Origin: Nostoc desertorum CM1-VF14 | GTDB taxonomy: Bacteria; Cyanobacteriota; Cyanobacteriia; Cyanobacteriales; Nostocaceae | Assembly (NCBI GenBank): GCA_019359245.1 | Contig: JAHHHR010000014.1 | Coordinates: forward strand, 1 to 64,000 | Direction: 5' to 3' | Length of the DNA stretch: 64,000 nt | Shown here: piece after piece, positions 47,916 through 57,771 of the stretch | Layout of the letters: every line of letters starts with the position of its first letter | Numbering within the stretch: the stretch's first letter is position 1 | Made by a program: the position numbers and the translations under genes | The notes under the pieces: generated by a model | Seen by the model: the letters and a program-made list of their open reading frames with translations, nothing else | The model's database searches: none | What the model was told of the DNA's origin: nothing

Positions 47916-49826
47916 TTGCTTTTACAAGAACGTTATCGTTTAATCAAGCAGATTGGTAAAGGGGGATTCTGTAAAACCTTCCTCGCTGTAGATGAGGGTC
48001 ACTTTCCTCCAGTTCCTTGTGTTGTTCAAGAATTATCGCAAGAATACGAGACTTATATTACTTTTCAGCAAAAGGCGCAACAACTAGAAAAATTAGGGAA
48101 GCATCCGCAAATTCCCGCATTACTAAATTATTTTCAACAAGATGGGCATTTCTATTTAGTGCAAGAGTTTATTGTAGGCACTAATTTAGCTCAGGTGGTT
48201 GAAGAAGAAGGCGCTTTTAATGAAACTCAAATTTGGCAACTGTTAGAGGATTTGTTGCCAGTTTTGGAGTTTATTAGCGATCGCAACATCATCCACCGCG
48301 ATATTAAACCCCAAAATATCATCCGCAGATCCCCAATTACTAAAAAGGGGAATTTCGTTATAGTCGATTTTATCACTGCGAAAATTGTCACAAAAATTGA
48401 TCGGCTAACATCTGAAACCAGTATTGGCAGTCCAGAATACGCTGCACCAGAACAAGCGAAGGGAAAATCAGTTTTTGCTAGTGATTTATATAGCTTAGGT
48501 GTAACTTGTATTTACTTACTTACCCAGATTCCTCCCTTTGATTTATTTGATATTGCTAACGATTGCTGGGTTTGGCAACAATATCTTACTACCAAAGTTA
48601 GCGATGTCTGGGGACAAGACTCAAAGAGTCTACGCTTGCCGCAAATCCTCGACAAGCTGCTGCAAAAGACTATTAATTGCCGCTTTCAATCGGCTGATGA
48701 AGTTATGCAAGCAATGGGTATGGAATGTAAAACTCAAAATTTTAAATTACCAAATCCTCCTTGGCGATGCTTGCATACCTTAACTGGGCATTCTGGGACA
48801 TTAAGTGGTGTGAATGCCCTTGCCATTAGTCCTGACGGTTACACTTTAGCCAGTGCTAGTGATGACAAAAACATCAAATTGTGGAATTTAAATACTAAAA
48901 AAGTCCTAGCTAGCTTATCAGGACATTGCCAAGCTGTAAAATCAGTTACCTTCAGTCCTGACGGAAAAATTCTAGCAACTGCTAGCGATGATAAAACTAT
49001 CAAATTGTGGCAGGTTGAGACATTAGAGGAAATCTGCACCCTCTTAGGACACGCACACGCTGTAAAATCAGTTGCTTTCAGTCCAGATGGGCAGATTCTC
49101 GCTAGTGGTAGCTGGGATAAGACGATCAAACTTTGGGATGTAAATACTGGCACAGAAATTTGCACCATAACTGGACACCAATTACAGGTAAATTCAGTAG
49201 CATTTAGTCCCCAAGGACAGCTTTTAGCCAGCGCTAGTTATGACAGAACAATTCGCTTGTGGCAAATACCAACAAGAGGCAGGGGAGCAGGGAGCAGGGG
49301 GCAGGGGGATATGAATAGTGCTGAGTTAAAAGACTATCCACAAGGGGCGGAGAACATTTCCCTTTTCCCCTTGCCCCCTGCCCCCTGCCCTTTTCCCCCT
49401 GCCCCCTTACCTCCTGCTGAAAACCGCCCATGCTATAGCTTGTTAGGCACCCTTTCGGGTCATGCATGGGCGGTTTTGACAGTCGCTTTTAGTCCCAATG
49501 GGAAAATTTTGGCGACGGGTAGTGATGATAACACTATTAAACTGTGGGAGGTAAACACTGGTCAGCTAATTAGCACACTTGTAGGCCATTCCTGGTCTGT
49601 GGTGGCTGTGGCTTTCACCGCCGATGGCGAAACGCTCCTGAGTGCAAGTTGGGACAAAACAGTTAAACTTTGGAGGGTAAGCACAGCAGAAGAGATTGTT
49701 ACTCTCTCTGGTCATGTAGACTCAGTATCTGCTGTTGCTGTGAGCAAAGTTACACAATTAATTGCAAGTGGCAGCAAGGACAAGACTATCAAACTGTGGC
49801 AGCTTGTAGAACAGCACAATAGCTAA
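47916..49826 (+). CDS. Protein kinase-like domain fused to seven WD40 repeats
   Basis: 636 residues, TTG start. Residues 1-270 have the Hanks-type kinase fold with HRDIKPQN (127-134) intact. The VAIK lysine is Gln38 (CVVQEL), the third Gly of the G-loop is Cys19, and DFG reads DFI (151-153), so it may be a pseudokinase. Seven WD40 repeats (about 285-632; SVAFSPDGQILASGSWDKTIKLWD type) form one propeller. Between repeats 4 and 5, about 53 residues are encoded by gcagggagcagg and ccccctgccc tandem repeats (49267-49426), kept in frame. Likely a protein-interaction scaffold in signalling. Confidence 0.88.
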   Translation: MLLQERYRLIKQIGKGGFCKTFLAVDEGHFPPVPCVVQELSQEYETYITFQQKAQQLEKLGKHPQIPALLNYFQQDGHFYLVQEFIVGTNLAQVVEEEGAFNETQIWQLLEDLLPVLEFISDRNIIHRDIKPQNIIRRSPITKKGNFVIVDFITAKIVTKIDRLTSETSIGSPEYAAPEQAKGKSVFASDLYSLGVTCIYLLTQIPPFDLFDIANDCWVWQQYLTTKVSDVWGQDSKSLRLPQILDKLLQKTINCRFQSADEVMQAMGMECKTQNFKLPNPPWRCLHTLTGHSGTLSGVNALAISPDGYTLASASDDKNIKLWNLNTKKVLASLSGHCQAVKSVTFSPDGKILATASDDKTIKLWQVETLEEICTLLGHAHAVKSVAFSPDGQILASGSWDKTIKLWDVNTGTEICTITGHQLQVNSVAFSPQGQLLASASYDRTIRLWQIPTRGRGAGSRGQGDMNSAELKDYPQGAENISLFPLPPAPCPFPPAPLPPAENRPCYSLLGTLSGHAWAVLTVAFSPNGKILATGSDDNTIKLWEVNTGQLISTLVGHSWSVVAVAFTADGETLLSASWDKTVKLWRVSTAEEIVTLSGHVDSVSAVAVSKVTQLIASGSKDKTIKLWQLVEQHNS

Positions 49827-49836
49827 CTTTGTAATA

Positions 49837-50136
49837 TCAAGCGCTACCTGTGAAGGCAACTTCCGGAAATTTCAACTGAGCTTCTGCCATTGGACGGTTT
49901 CTGCCTTCCTCTTGCCAGTAGTTAATCACTTCTGTCGCTTTATTAAGCAACTCGACACGATCCACATCAGTAATCCAATGTTTGGACTCTAATTCCTTTT
50001 TTAACTCTTCCCAGGCATCATTTCTGGGCCAAAAAAAGTACTTAGTCAAGGGACTTGTGCCTTTGCCGACAATTTGATCGACTGCTAGAGCAACGTTTTC
50101 GTCTAACCACAGAATTTTCAAAATAAACTTGGTCAA
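49837..50136 (-). CDS. ycf65: Ribosomal protein PSRP-3 (Ycf65-like, cS23)
   Basis: 99 residues. [50 protein letters not shown] and [22 protein letters not shown] are the hallmark of PSRP-3, a small-subunit ribosomal protein found in cyanobacteria and plastids. Length is normal. It is convergent with the WD40 gene, with 10 bases between stops. Confidence 0.95.
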   Translation of the reverse strand: MTKFILKILWLDENVALAVDQIVGKGTSPLTKYFFWPRNDAWEELKKELESKHWITDVDRVELLNKATEVINYWQEEGRNRPMAEAQLKFPEVAFTGSA

Positions 50137-50393
50137 TCACACCTCCGGGAATCTCCGGGCATTACTGAACTAGGATAGCGATCGCTTATTTTAACGCAAT
50201 ACCCCATCAAATGACCAAACAGTGATTGGATTGGGCTAGCATAAGGTGTAGTCGGCGCTAACTCAAATGCTTATGACTGCCCAACTGCCCTAATCTCAAA
50301 TCACATCTGGTTCAGATTTGTATGAGCAAGATTTTTACCTGAGTCATGATCTCACGTTTTATGATGATTTAAAACTCTTTTGCCTCCTACCCC

Positions 50394-51194
50394 ATGACTC
50401 AACCAACTTCTGCAAAAGCGATCATTGTTTTCGATATTGATGGCGTTGTGCGCGATGTTAGCGGTTCCTATCGCCGGGCGATCGCAGATACTGTAGAATA
50501 TTTTACAAACACAGCATATCGTCCAACACCACTGGATATTGACCAACTGAAGTCTGAAGGCGTGTGGAATAACGATTGGGAAGCATCGCAGGAATTAATT
50601 TACCGCTACTTTGAAACCCAAGGACAGACGCACGAACAACTGCAATTAGATTACAGTGCGATCGTTGCTTTTTTTCAATCACGTTACCGTGGCCCAGACC
50701 CAAATAATTTTACTGGGTATATCTGTAATGAACCTTTATTATTGCAACCTAGCTATTTAGAACAACTTACCCAAGCCGGGATTGCTTGGGGATTTTTTAG
50801 CGGTGCAACTCGTGCTTCCGCCAACTATGTCTTAGAAAAACGCCTGGGTTTGGAATCTCCGGTGTTGATTGCGATGGAAGATGCACCAGGTAAACCAGAC
50901 CCCACTGGACTTTTCGCTACAGTTCGTGAGTTAGAAAATGGAATTGAGGAAAGATTAACTGTAGTCTATGTGGGAGATACGGTCGCAGATATGTATACCG
51001 TTGAGAAAGCGCGGGGTCTAGATTCTTCTCGCACTTGGCTTGGTGTAGGCGTTTTGCCGCCCCACGTACAGGAAACAGCAGCGCGAAGTGATGCATATAG
51101 TAAGACACTAATAACAGCAGGAGCAGCAGTAGTTTTGCGTAATGTCGAGCAGTTAAGTCCAGTTAAAATACAGGAACTATTACAGTTAAAATAA
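50394..51194 (+). CDS. HAD-type hydrolase (TIGR01548-like)
   Basis: 266 residues. Motif I is VFDIDGVVRDVSGSYRRAIADTVE (catalytic Asp pair DID at about 13-15). Motif II is SGATRASAN. The Lys/Asp of motifs III/IV lie in GKPDPTGL and VYVGDTVADM. The cap domain contains GVWNNDWEASQELIYRY. It probably is a phosphatase on a small phosphate ester; in some cyanobacteria such proteins lie near imidazoleglycerol-phosphate genes, but no such link is seen here. Confidence 0.88.
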   Translation: MTQPTSAKAIIVFDIDGVVRDVSGSYRRAIADTVEYFTNTAYRPTPLDIDQLKSEGVWNNDWEASQELIYRYFETQGQTHEQLQLDYSAIVAFFQSRYRGPDPNNFTGYICNEPLLLQPSYLEQLTQAGIAWGFFSGATRASANYVLEKRLGLESPVLIAMEDAPGKPDPTGLFATVRELENGIEERLTVVYVGDTVADMYTVEKARGLDSSRTWLGVGVLPPHVQETAARSDAYSKTLITAGAAVVLRNVEQLSPVKIQELLQLK

Positions 51195-51717
51195 TAGAAT
51201 TTGAGTGATGAAATTTTTTTTCAGCTAATGAGTTGGCTGCAATTAGGGAAATCTAAAAAACAAAATGTCTAGCCGTTTCCAGGAAATAGTTGCCAAAATT
51301 ACGCTCATTTGGCGCTTTCGCCCGAAGGGTGAAAGCTAGGGCTATTTAGTTCTATACATAAACCGCCCAGAACTAAAGTTCCTCTCTTATAGCTAAAATT
51401 CGTTTTAACAGACTTTAGCCTTTTCTCAGTCGTCTTTAGACGACTTTAGTTATTAGACTCAGAATTCATTCTGAGGCGGGCTAGATGAGAATGAAATAGC
51501 CTTAGGCGAAAGCTAAGTTAATAGCATTTTATTACTTGTAAGAGCCTTATCCATTACTGACTTCGGAACTTACCTATTCAAGCCTGAGCTAAGGTAAAAC
51601 TTGGATGTCTAAAGAAAAATATTTTTATTTACTTAATAATCAATATTTTAATTAATACATCTTAGAACATGGTACTCTGTGGAACTAGATCAATAGCAAA
51701 GCCAATCAGAGTCACTT
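51195..51717. repeat. Gene-free stretch with clustered hairpins
   Basis: At least three self-complementary segments are present: GCTTTCGCCCGAAGGGTGAAAGC (51314-51336), AGTCGTCTTTAGACGACT (51428-51445) and CTCAGAATTCATTCTGAG (51458-51475). Spacers contain gactttag and gcgaaagc strings. It looks like a composite of interspersed hairpin repeats, with no gene. Confidence 0.6.
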
Positions 51718-53061
51718 ATGACAGAAAATAGAAAACTTGTTCCTATTGAGCAAGCGTTGGAAATCTTAAATCAGAGTGCTAACTCTTTCAATATAGCGAC
51801 AATTAGTCGGATTATCGGCCCTCTTAATGAAGAAATTCTCAGACAAGCTATCGATTTAATCCAGTATCATCACCCACGTCTGAATTCTCGTATTATTGGC
51901 ACATTGGATAATCTTCGCTTTGAAATGGGAGCGAGCAAACTTCCTCTACGTGTAGTTAATAATCTTTACAAGGAGCAATGGCAAGAAGTTCTTGTAGAAG
52001 AGCTGAACCAGAAGATCGAGAGCCACAAAAGTTTAGCACGATTTATATTAGTCAGTTCGGAAAGTGAAAACAATGTCAATTATTTAATCACAATATTACA
52101 TCATGCCATATCAGATGGCTTATCATCAGTCAGGCTGCACTCGGAAATTCTGACTTACTGTCAAAAAATTGCGTCTGGTGAATCAATCAGTCAAGTGTTT
52201 AGTTTACCCCCATTACCACCCATACAAGAACTGTTACCTAAATCGATGCAGGGATGGCGAGGTCAAATAAGTGGCATCTTATTATTATTGCGACTGAAGT
52301 TCCAGCAGATTTGGTATCGACCAAAAAGCTTGAATTTTGAAAAATTTGTACCTATAGAGTCACGTCATTGTGGCGTTGTTCACAGACAGCTAGATAAACA
52401 GCTAACTGAGAAACTGATAAATTTTTGTAGGAAGGAAAAGACAACAGTACAAGCTGCTTTGTGTGCAGCGTTTATGTTTGCAGTAGCGAAAAAAATTAAT
52501 GGTGAGGAAATAACAGAAATTTGTCTCAGTTGTCGTTCTTATGTGAGTTTGCGTAACCGCCTGCAACCAGTAGTCAGCGATGAAAATATGGGTGTTTTGG
52601 CTTCATCTATTACTTCATTTCATACTTTAGGAAAAAATACATCCTTCTGGAATTTAGCAAAGGCTGTCAAACAATATCTGGAAGAAGGATTAAGATGTGA
52701 CGATATCTTCAGTATTGTGCTGATGTTTAATAAAATTGTCCAATCCTTACTCGCCCATCCCCATGAAGCACCTGTTAGTGTAGCGATTACTAATATTGGT
52801 CAAGTAAATATTCCTAATACTTATGGTCTGTTTGAACTAGAAGAAATCAGCTTTGTTCCAGGACAGTCAGCTTTTGGAGGTATTTTCGGAGCTGCTGTTG
52901 CAACTTTTCAGGGAAAAATGCTGTTGAATTTTATGTTTTCTGAGCCTTCAATCAGTAAGGATTTAATAGAAGAACTGGCAAACAATGCTATTTCCTATAT
53001 TGTGGATGCTTGCTACCAAGATTTGAAACAGACAGGTGTTTCACCTGTCCTACAGCTATAA
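51718..53061 (+). CDS. Stand-alone condensation-domain (PapA-type) protein
   Basis: 447 residues. The catalytic HHxxxDG motif is HHAISDG at about residues 129-135, and ICLSCRSYVSLRNRL and DENMGVLASSITSF follow at expected places for the chloramphenicol-acetyltransferase-like condensation/acyltransferase superfamily. No carrier, adenylation or ketosynthase domain is attached or nearby, so it may be a free acyltransferase that esterifies or amidates a small molecule. Substrate is unknown. Located behind the hairpin-rich intergenic region. Confidence 0.83.
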   Translation: MTENRKLVPIEQALEILNQSANSFNIATISRIIGPLNEEILRQAIDLIQYHHPRLNSRIIGTLDNLRFEMGASKLPLRVVNNLYKEQWQEVLVEELNQKIESHKSLARFILVSSESENNVNYLITILHHAISDGLSSVRLHSEILTYCQKIASGESISQVFSLPPLPPIQELLPKSMQGWRGQISGILLLLRLKFQQIWYRPKSLNFEKFVPIESRHCGVVHRQLDKQLTEKLINFCRKEKTTVQAALCAAFMFAVAKKINGEEITEICLSCRSYVSLRNRLQPVVSDENMGVLASSITSFHTLGKNTSFWNLAKAVKQYLEEGLRCDDIFSIVLMFNKIVQSLLAHPHEAPVSVAITNIGQVNIPNTYGLFELEEISFVPGQSAFGGIFGAAVATFQGKMLLNFMFSEPSISKDLIEELANNAISYIVDACYQDLKQTGVSPVLQL

Positions 53062-53080
53062 GAAAAATTTGCAGATGCAC

Positions 53081-53884
53081 TTACTTGATTTTCAAAAATT
53101 TATCTAAAGCTGATACCATACTGGGAGGCCAACGGCGGATATTTTTTACCCAGTCGATATCCTTGTAGCGGCTATCAAGTCCATAAGCTGCTACCCAGTT
53201 GCTTTCGGCTTCACCTTGTTCTCCATTTACCCAATATGCAGCTGTGAGGGCGGCACGCACATCAGCAAATTTGGAGTATTTACGGGCGATATTTCGCATT
53301 TCACGAATTGCTTGCTCTTTTTTACCAGTTTCATAAAGGGCAAGAGCATAGTTAGCACGGGCGAAGGCAAAATTTGGGGCTATCTCGTTAGATTTTTTGT
53401 AGTCTATGATCGCATCTTCCCATTTTCCTAAACCTGTTTTGGCATTTCCCCGATTGTTATACGCCATCGCATCATTAGGATCGAGTTCTAAGACATGATT
53501 ATAATCTGCGATCGCATCATCCCATTTCCCCATCCCTTCCAATGCCGCGCCCCGATTCAAATAAGGATCGGTGACATTTGGTGCTAGTTCTATCGCTTTG
53601 TTATAATCTGCGATCGCCTCTTGTAACTTATTCTGACTCACCCGCGAATTTCCCCGGTTACTCCACGCCCCGGCATTTGTCGGAAATTCCTCAATAATCT
53701 TTGTCCAATAAGTTTCAGCCGTCGCAAAATCACCTTGATTCGTTGCTGCAAAGGCTTGATTTGCCCACTCATCGCCTTGTTTTAACTGTTCTTGAGTAAT
53801 GGGCGGTTGAGATTGCGCCATGACTGGAGTACCCCAGCCAAGCACAAGTAACAGACTGAGAAAAATGCCAATCAACTTAATCAT
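53081..53884 (-). CDS. Exported tetratricopeptide-repeat protein
   Basis: 267 residues. Signal peptide of about 23 residues (hydrophobic LIGIFLSLLLVLGWG, cleavage after VMAQS-like site). Five TPR units follow (about 45-215), e.g. AGAWSNRGNSRVSQNKLQEAIADYNKAIELAPN, with the canonical W/G/Y/A/P positions. A C-terminal Trp-rich tail ends the protein. Probably thylakoid-lumenal or periplasmic and acts in protein assembly. It is convergent to the condensation-domain gene, with 19 bases between stops. Confidence 0.88.
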   Translation of the reverse strand: MIKLIGIFLSLLLVLGWGTPVMAQSQPPITQEQLKQGDEWANQAFAATNQGDFATAETYWTKIIEEFPTNAGAWSNRGNSRVSQNKLQEAIADYNKAIELAPNVTDPYLNRGAALEGMGKWDDAIADYNHVLELDPNDAMAYNNRGNAKTGLGKWEDAIIDYKKSNEIAPNFAFARANYALALYETGKKEQAIREMRNIARKYSKFADVRAALTAAYWVNGEQGEAESNWVAAYGLDSRYKDIDWVKNIRRWPPSMVSALDKFLKIK

Positions 53885-54000
53885 CTAGGTTTACCTGTGT
53901 TTATCTTGAACATGGGGAGTGGGGAATGGGGAGGGGAAGCAGGGAAAGAAAAACTATAATTATTACCTTATGCCCAATGCCCCATGCCCCAGACTCATAA

Positions 54001-55101
54001 TTACAATAATGACAATTGTTCATTAGGTGGCGTGAATCCCAAATGCTTATATGCAGCCTTTGTCGCCATTCTTCCACGATGAGTCCGAGTTAAATACCCA
54101 ATCTGCATGAGGTAAGGTTCATATACCTCTTCAATTGTTTGGGTATCTTCACCCGTCGCTGCTGCCATTGTTTCTAACCCCACAGGCCCACCATTAAATT
54201 GTTCAATTAATACACTTAGCATCTGACGGTCTGTCCAATCTAAACCGCATGGATCTACTTGGAATAGTTGCAATGCCTCAGATGCAATGCTTTCATTAAT
54301 CTCTCCAGATAACTTTACTTCCGCATAATCACGTACGCGCTTAAGTAATCTATTGGCAATCCGTGGTGTTCCGCGCGAACGACGGGCAATTTCTGTGGCA
54401 CCATCTTCTGTAATAGGGGTTTTGAGTAATTGAGCGGTTCGCAGTACAATTTGAGTCAGTTCGTCAACTTCGTAAAATCGGAGTTTTTGAATCAAACCGA
54501 AGCGATCGCGCAGTGGTGAAGTTAAAGCACCGACACGGGTTGTAGCTCCCACTAGAGTAAACTTTGAAAGCGGCAAACTTCTGATTCGAGCGCTAGAACC
54601 CTTACCGATAGTAATATCTAAGCGATAATCTTCCATCGCCGGATAGAGAATTTCCTCTGTCATCCGCGAGAGGCGATGAATTTCATCAACAAATAAAATA
54701 TCCCCAGGTTTCATGTTCACCAGTAGCCCGACAATATCCCGTGGACGTTCTAGGGCTGGCGCACTGGTAATTTTGTAATTTACCCCCATTTCCGATGCTA
54801 AAATCATTGCCATTGTGGTTTTGCCCAATCCCGGCGGTCCATACAGTAGCAAATGATCCAGCACCTCACCACGAGACTTGGCTGCTTTGATGGCAATATC
54901 TAGCACATCCTTTAAATCTTTTTGCCCAATGTAATCAGCAAATCGGTGCGGTCGAATACCCTCTTCCTGCTGTTCTTGTTCATCAATAGCAGCTTCAGGC
55001 TGCAAAATATTTTCTGTAGAAGGTGTCTTCGCCGGCTCTCGACGCTGCTTTGGTTCTCCGTTGGGTTCTGGAGGCTGTTTTTTCGATGAGATTATCGCCA
55101 T
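54001..55101 (-). CDS. ruvB: Holliday junction branch-migration helicase RuvB
   Basis: 366 residues. Walker A is [10 protein letters not shown] (about 87-96), Walker B is FVDEIHRL, the sensor motif is GATTRVG, the C-terminal winged helix contains [29 protein letters not shown], and RGRMATK is present. It drives branch migration with RuvA in recombination. The N-terminus has an extra 45 residues, Glu/Gln/Pro-rich, before the [12 protein letters not shown] start of the core, as seen in many cyanobacterial RuvB proteins. Confidence 0.98.
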   Translation of the reverse strand: MAIISSKKQPPEPNGEPKQRREPAKTPSTENILQPEAAIDEQEQQEEGIRPHRFADYIGQKDLKDVLDIAIKAAKSRGEVLDHLLLYGPPGLGKTTMAMILASEMGVNYKITSAPALERPRDIVGLLVNMKPGDILFVDEIHRLSRMTEEILYPAMEDYRLDITIGKGSSARIRSLPLSKFTLVGATTRVGALTSPLRDRFGLIQKLRFYEVDELTQIVLRTAQLLKTPITEDGATEIARRSRGTPRIANRLLKRVRDYAEVKLSGEINESIASEALQLFQVDPCGLDWTDRQMLSVLIEQFNGGPVGLETMAAATGEDTQTIEEVYEPYLMQIGYLTRTHRGRMATKAAYKHLGFTPPNEQLSLL

Positions 55102-55128
55102 AATTCAGCTATCTACTTTTAAGGGACT

Positions 55129-55245
55129 AGGGAGTGGGGAGTGGGGAGTGGGGGGAGCAGGGAGCAGGGAGCAGGGAGCAAGGGAGAAGAGTTTTCTCCT
55201 CTCTTTGCCCCCTGCGCCCTGCCCCTCTGCTTTTTCCCCATGCCC
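55129..55245. repeat. Tandem repeats between ruvB and hisF
   Basis: Units of ggggagt and gggagca run from 55129 to about 55180, and ccctgcc and gccccat units in the inverse sense continue to 55250. The arrangement is similar to those within the WD40 gene and near 3163. Confidence 0.85.
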
Positions 55246-55332
55246 CATACCCGTGAAAATTTTCGTTTGGAAATACCCGCGCCAATTTAAAATTTAAATT
55301 CCGGTCAATTACCCAGAAGTACAAAAGTTATT

Positions 55333-56106
55333 ATGTTATCTAAAAGAATCTTACCGTGCTTAGATGTGAAGGCGGGACGGGTTGTAAAAGGAGTTAACTT
55401 TGTAAATCTCCAAGATGCAGGCGATCCGGTAGAACTGGCAAAGGTTTACAACGAAGCCGGTGCTGATGAGTTAGTATTTCTGGATATTACAGCTACTCAT
55501 GAAGACCGAGCTACTATTTTAGATGTGGTCTACCGGACTGCTGAACAGGTCTTTATTCCATTGACTGTGGGTGGTGGCATTCAATCCTTAGAAAATGTTA
55601 AAGCTTTGTTACGAGCAGGCGCAGATAAGGTTAGTATTAATTCTGCGGCGGTGCGTGATCCAGACTTGATTAATCGGGCAAGCGATCGCTTTGGTAATCA
55701 GTGCATAGTTGTTGCTATTGATGCCAGACGCAGAAATAACCCGGAGAATCCAGGTTGGGATGTGTATGTGCGGGGTGGCAGGGAAAATACAGGCTTAGAC
55801 GCTCTACTTTGGGCACAAGAGGTTGAAAAACGGGGGGCCGGTGAACTGCTAGTAACAAGTATGGATGCTGATGGAACCCAAGCCGGGTATGACATCGAGA
55901 TCACACGGGCAATTGCCGATGCTGTAGAAATTCCAGTTATTGCTTCTGGTGGTGCAGGTAATTGTGAACATATCTACACAGCCCTAACTGAAGGCAAAGC
56001 TGAAGCAGCATTACTCGCATCCCTATTACATTACGGGCAATTAAGCGTAGTAGAAATCAAAAATTATTTGCGCGATCGCAATGTGCCAGTAAGAACATTC
56101 TCTTGA
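55333..56106 (+). CDS. hisF: Imidazole glycerol phosphate synthase subunit HisF
   Basis: 257 residues, TIM barrel. The start [32 protein letters not shown] holds the catalytic Asp11. [26 protein letters not shown] and [11 protein letters not shown] (second catalytic Asp) are all present. Together with HisH it forms imidazole glycerol phosphate and AICAR in histidine synthesis. HisH is not in the window. Confidence 0.98.
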   Translation: MLSKRILPCLDVKAGRVVKGVNFVNLQDAGDPVELAKVYNEAGADELVFLDITATHEDRATILDVVYRTAEQVFIPLTVGGGIQSLENVKALLRAGADKVSINSAAVRDPDLINRASDRFGNQCIVVAIDARRRNNPENPGWDVYVRGGRENTGLDALLWAQEVEKRGAGELLVTSMDADGTQAGYDIEITRAIADAVEIPVIASGGAGNCEHIYTALTEGKAEAALLASLLHYGQLSVVEIKNYLRDRNVPVRTFS

Positions 56107-56205
56107 ACCATAATTTACCATTTAATGACATCTATTTGTGGTTAGGCACACTTCCCTAAAAGGGTGTTAATATTATTTTATAAGTATTAACAAATATTAA
56201 AAAAT

Positions 56206-56400
56206 ATGTTGCTTCCTATATTACTTTTTGATGTAGCCTTAGTAGCATGGTCGCTGCACTTAATGGAAAGAGCTTACGAGAGTAAAGAATTTTCTTTAAT
56301 GTTGGCTGGTACATTAGTTGCTCTGGCTGCTGCTGCCATGTTAGTAGTTTACTTCTTGATGGGGCACTGTATGACCTATTTGTTGCAAGTGTCGTTGTGA
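56206..56400 (+). CDS. Small two-span membrane protein
   Basis: 64 residues, strongly hydrophobic: PILLFDVALVAWSLHLME, then FSLMLAGTLVALAAAAMLVVYFLMG, and a short tail. It lies 99 bases after hisF and 94 bases before tRNA-Ala. Family not recognised; composition and isolation suggest a real small membrane protein, but no strong ribosome-binding site is seen. Confidence 0.55.
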   Translation: MLLPILLFDVALVAWSLHLMERAYESKEFSLMLAGTLVALAAAAMLVVYFLMGHCMTYLLQVSL

Positions 56401-56479
56401 ATGCTGAGTGGTAGAGAAAATATTAAAAATTTAGTTTTCAAAAAAAGCTTGACAAGGTACTAACAATTAAGCGATTATA

Positions 56480-56485
56480 TATAAT
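56480..56485 (+). promoter_or_regulatory. Probable -10 element of tRNA-Ala
   Basis: TATAAT at 56480-56485 lies 9 bases before the tRNA. TTGACA occurs at 56449-56454, but 25 bases separate the two, longer than usual, so only the -10 is confident. Confidence 0.5.
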
Positions 56486-56494
56486 GGATTTTAA

Positions 56495-56567
56495 GGGGTT
56501 ATAGCGCAGTTGGTAGCGCACCTCAATGGCATTGAGGGGGTCAGCGGTTCGAATCCGCTTAGCTCCA
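56495..56567 (+). tRNA. tRNA-Ala(GGC)
   Basis: A 73-base cloverleaf: acceptor arms GGGGTTA and TAGCTCC with discriminator A, D-arm GCGC-AGTTGGTA-GCGC, anticodon stem CCTCA/TGAGG with loop ATGGCAT (anticodon GGC), and T-arm AGCGG-TTCGAAT-CCGCT. CCA is not encoded (CCATTC follows). The GGC anticodon reads GCC/GCU alanine codons. Confidence 0.95.
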
Positions 56568-56582
56568 TTCTTGACACACAAA

Positions 56583-56612
56583 CAAAGCCTTTCCGTTAAT
56601 GGAAAGGCTTTG
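56583..56612 (+). terminator. Terminator-like hairpin after tRNA-Ala
   Basis: A perfect 12-bp stem, CAAAGCCTTTCC and GGAAAGGCTTTG with loop GTTAAT, lies 15 bases after the tRNA. There is no T-run on the plus strand, so its efficiency is uncertain. Confidence 0.6.
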
Positions 56613-57045
56613 AAAATGTTAAGAGAGTTTTATTTTCTGTCTACCTAGCTAGTTTGGAAAATTGGAGTGATAGAGATTGTAGTGGTTTTCTGGAGCGATT
56701 TGTGGTTGCTGTAAGAACTTTAACCAATTTTAATAGCACTTCTTCAACTTCATACTCATCAGTATCAATGATTTGTGCGATCGCTCCTTGTTCCTCTGTA
56801 TCCTTTGCGGTTCAATTATTACACTCATTAGGCAAAGTGGGTAGGCGTAGCGCGTTGTAGACATCATCTAGCCGTTTGTTTCAAATTCTCCACTCGACAT
56901 TTGACCTTCAGAGGCTCAACTGCGGCAATATTAAATTTGCAACCATATCAATAACTAGAACTATAGATGCTTGGATCTTTAAATATAGGCATCTATGGTA
57001 TAGAAATGTATAGAATCTTGTAAAGATATAAAATATATTTCTTAA
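56613..57045. other. Gene-free stretch with one repeat copy
   Basis: No supportable gene. At 56841-56865 there is an inverted, degenerate copy of the gatgtctacgacgggctacg family. The remainder is AT-rich. Confidence 0.5.
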
Positions 57046-57771
57046 ATGCACACATTTCTAGCTTCTTCCTCAATGCAGCTGTCTGTACCACCAAATCACT
57101 TTCAGTCAATGAAGATTGTCGCACTGGGGGACAGCTTAATTTATGGATTCGGCGATCCGGAAAAAGGAGGCTGGATCGAGCAACTACGGCGATGGTGGAT
57201 GTTGCCGGATAGTGCCGGTCATGTTCTTTATAATTTAGGTGTAAGAGGCGATCGCACGCAACAAGTAGCCCAACGGCTAGAAGTTGAATTTCGCCACCGG
57301 GGTGAGTTGCGAAATCGTGTTCCCGACTTGATTATTTTATCAGTAGGCGTGAATGACTCAGCCCGGTTGGCACGTCCCGATGGTCGAAGCTACACAGATT
57401 TTGCATTGTTTGAAAAGGAAATTGCTTCTCTGCTAGATTTAGCACAGCAACTATGTCCTGTGTTATTTGTGGGCATGGTGCCTGTGGATGAAGCTAAGAT
57501 GCCATTTTTAGATTGTTTTTACTATAATCATGCCGATCAGTACCGTTACAAAGAAGCAACTCGAATTGCTTGTACCAAACGGCAGATTCCCTATTTAGAT
57601 ATTTTTGAGCAATGGATGGAACGTGGTGAAAGTTGGCGGCTTAAACGCTTGAGTGAAGATGGTCTTCATCCCAATACACTAGGTTATCAAGCTTTGTTAG
57701 AAGATGTAATCAATTGGGATGCAATCGCAACTTACCATTCTAAATTTGATTACCACCTTAAGCCATCGTAA
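57046..57771 (+). CDS. SGNH/GDSL-family hydrolase
   Basis: 241 residues. Block I is KIVALGDSLIYGFGD (catalytic Ser of GDS at about 29). The Gly block is NLGVRGDRTQQV, block III is ILSVGVNDSARL, and the catalytic Asp/His lies in LSEDGLHPNTLGYQAL. An esterase or lipase-like activity is expected; the substrate is unknown. The first 20 residues (MHTFLASSSMQLSVPPNHFQ) are not part of the fold, so the true start may be the Met at residue 22 (MKIVALGDS), position 57109. Confidence 0.87.
   Translation: MHTFLASSSMQLSVPPNHFQSMKIVALGDSLIYGFGDPEKGGWIEQLRRWWMLPDSAGHVLYNLGVRGDRTQQVAQRLEVEFRHRGELRNRVPDLIILSVGVNDSARLARPDGRSYTDFALFEKEIASLLDLAQQLCPVLFVGMVPVDEAKMPFLDCFYYNHADQYRYKEATRIACTKRQIPYLDIFEQWMERGESWRLKRLSEDGLHPNTLGYQALLEDVINWDAIATYHSKFDYHLKPS

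Noticed and set aside
56654..56860. 68-residue plus-strand frame after tRNA-Ala
   Set aside because: It is Ser-rich, has no ribosome-binding site and ends in a repeat copy; no family likeness.
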